From Proteobacteria bacterium ST_bin11 (GTDB lineage: Bacteria > Pseudomonadota > Gammaproteobacteria > Methylococcales > Methylomonadaceae), in NCBI GenBank assembly GCA_002083615.1, contig MSXO01000075.1, positions 1 to 14,630 on the forward strand: a DNA stretch of 14,630 nt, written 5' to 3'. The position numbers and the translations under genes were made by a program. Shown here one piece after another: positions 13,819 to 14,630 of the stretch. Under the pieces are notes generated by a model. That model was not told the origin of the DNA. It worked only from the letters and a program-made list of their open reading frames with translations, and ran no database searches. Every line of letters starts with the position of its first letter. Positions within the stretch are counted from its first letter, which is position 1.

Positions 13819-13865
13819 AAAGGTAAGCGAACTATAGGCGCTGTCTATAGTTCGCCCGCCTTTTT
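13819..13865 (+). terminator. Intrinsic terminator before the insertion sequence
   Basis: GCGAACTATAG (13827-13837) and CTATAGTTCGC (13845-13855) form a perfect 11-bp stem with a seven-base loop. AAAGG (13819-13823) and CCTTT (13859-13863) extend it by five pairs across a 3x3 internal loop, and the right arm runs into TTTTT (13861-13865). The T-run reads on the plus strand, so this would end transcription coming from rplQ or from a small RNA in the gap; on the minus strand the hairpin is not followed by T. Confidence 0.65.
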
Positions 13866-13869
13866 CCGT

Positions 13870-13894
13870 TGATCCCCATCGTCAAAAACGGACA
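13870..13894. repeat. Probable terminal inverted repeat of the IS3-type element
   Basis: The 25 bases start with TGATCCCC and end with CGGACA, the layout common among IS3-family ends (TG at the tip, a C-rich block, then GGACA some 20-25 bases in). It lies immediately after the transposase coding region, whose TGA stop (13897-13899, minus strand) is three bases further in. The partner repeat is outside the window, so the call is by analogy. Confidence 0.6.
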
Positions 13895-13896
13895 GA

Positions 13897-14630
13897 TCAA
13901 GAAGCGAGTGATTGATAAAAATGGGTTTCAAAATCTAGGGGGCTTAAAAAGCCGTTAGTTGAATGCAACCTGACGGGATTGTAATTCGTTTCGATATATT
14001 CAAACACGGCCTGCCGCATGGCTTCACGGGTATTAAATCGTTCAACGTGAATTGCTTCGACCTTGAGCGAGTGGAAGAAACTCTCGGCGCAGGCATTATC
14101 GTAACAACACCCCTTGGCGCTCATGCTGCCTAATAATTCGTGCTGTTGGAGCAATTGCCGGTACACGTGCGAACAATATTGGCTATCGCGATCCGAGTGG
14201 ACAATGACGCCTTTAGGGCGTTTACGCCTGAAAATCGCCATCCGTAGTGCATCACAAGCCAGATCGGCCGTCATCCGTTCGCTCATGGACCAGCCAACGA
14301 CTTGCCTGGAAAACAGGTCAATGATGACGGCCAGATACAACCAGCCATCCGCGGTCCACAAGTAGGTGATATCGCCTGCCCACTTCAGATTCGGTGCGGA
14401 TGCTGAAAAATCTTGCTGGAGTAAATTTTCAAAGACCGGCAGGTTATGTTTGCTATTGGTCGTTGCCTTAAACTTCCGAGCCGCTTTAGCCACGAGGCCT
14501 TGGCGTTTCAAACTGGCAGCGATGGTTTTCAGATCGTACGGCTGACCATTTTCTTTAGGCATTTGTCGCTGCAGCCTTTCTGCGCCATAACGTTGCTTGT
14601 GTTGATGGAACGTAAGGCTCCATTCCGCCC
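13897..14630 (-). CDS. IS3-family transposase orfB, DDE integrase domain (5' partial)
   Basis: The frame stays open to the window edge, so the true start (normally a -1 frameshift fusion from orfA) is outside. Upstream of the first internal ATG (14562) 22 more codons read into the HTH-like segment (HKQRYGAERLQRQ). Counting from that ATG: the phage-integrase (rve) core has WAGDITYL with D64, IVHSD with D124 and DNACAESFF with E160, giving the D-D-35-E triad of the family; the C-terminus has YIETNYNPVRLHSTNGFLSP. One departure is HSDRDSQY where most relatives have HSDRGSQY (D126 for G). It would catalyse excision and integration of the element. Confidence 0.93.
   Translation of the reverse strand, partial: AEWSLTFHQHKQRYGAERLQRQMPKENGQPYDLKTIAASLKRQGLVAKAARKFKATTNSKHNLPVFENLLQQDFSASAPNLKWAGDITYLWTADGWLYLAVIIDLFSRQVVGWSMSERMTADLACDALRMAIFRRKRPKGVIVHSDRDSQYCSHVYRQLLQQHELLGSMSAKGCCYDNACAESFFHSLKVEAIHVERFNTREAMRQAVFEYIETNYNPVRLHSTNGFLSPLDFETHFYQSLAS

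Larger units (their letters stand above)
13457..13869 (+). other. Non-coding gap between rplQ and the insertion sequence
   Basis: This 413-base stretch has no open frame with a normal start, a Shine-Dalgarno and a recognisable product on either strand. It holds several inverted repeats: a long-range 11-bp stem (13492-13502 with 13545-13555), a hairpin with a downstream T-run (13561-13589), a composite stem (13719-13794) and a strong terminator-like palindrome (13819-13865). The plus strand contains two unstarted open frames of about 50 codons, described under findings. It could be a long 3' untranslated region of the alpha block, a small RNA gene, or the remains of a gene. Confidence 0.6.
13870..14630 (-). 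mobile_element. IS3-family insertion sequence, transposase 3' part (partial)
   Basis: The element is defined by its DDE transposase on the minus strand and by a probable terminal repeat starting TGATCCCC at 13870. The left part of the element (orfA, start of orfB and the other inverted repeat) lies beyond the window edge, so the copy's completeness and its target-site duplication cannot be judged. The region looks more GC-rich than the operon, in keeping with separate origin. It points towards rplQ, so transcription of the two converges on the gap. Confidence 0.85.

Noticed and set aside
13892..14630. Possible CRISPR array, toxin-antitoxin pair or other defence module next to the insertion sequence
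   Set aside because: No direct repeats with regular spacing and no second gene are present; everything from 13897 to the edge is transposase coding sequence.

Overview
The window is a long, uninterrupted ribosomal protein cluster of the S10-spc-alpha type from a gammaproteobacterium, followed by a short non-coding stretch and the end of an IS3-family insertion sequence. The gene order is the classic one: (tuf)-rpsJ-rplC-rplD-rplW-rplB-rpsS-rplV-rpsC-rplP-rpmC-rpsQ, then rplN-rplX-rplE-rpsN-rpsH-rplF-rplR-rpsE-rpmD-rplO-secY-rpmJ, then rpsM-rpsK-rpsD-rpoA-rplQ. Protein lengths and residues are close to the Escherichia coli proteins throughout: the two-cysteine-poor long form of S14, rpmJ after secY, and rplQ after rpoA. 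Base composition is moderate to slightly AT-rich. A methylotroph-like or Thiotrichales-like gammaproteobacterium is possible, but the genus cannot be fixed from this sequence.

Layout: bases 1-32 are the last codons of tuf (EF-Tu), so the str operon runs straight into rpsJ with a 5-nt gap. Bases 38-5009 hold the S10 block, 5037-10540 the spc block with secY and rpmJ, and 10618-13456 the alpha block. Genes are separated by 0-36 nt or overlap by 1-4 nt. The one clear exception is the 77-nt rpmJ-rpsM gap, which contains a very good sigma-70 promoter with an extended -10. Neither the E. coli-type S10 leader (L4 control) nor the alpha-operon S4 pseudoknot leader has room to exist here.

Bases 13457-13869 carry no convincing gene but several RNA hairpins, ending in a strong palindrome with a T-run that looks like an intrinsic terminator. 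The IS3-type element begins a few bases after that T-run (13870) and runs off the window with its DDE transposase on the minus strand, convergent to the operon.

Together the genes encode much of the ribosome, the alpha subunit of RNA polymerase and the SecY translocon pore, so their expression is linked to growth rate. I did not find a clear undescribed system. The most interesting part is the structured, possibly RNA-coding, gap between rplQ and the insertion sequence.
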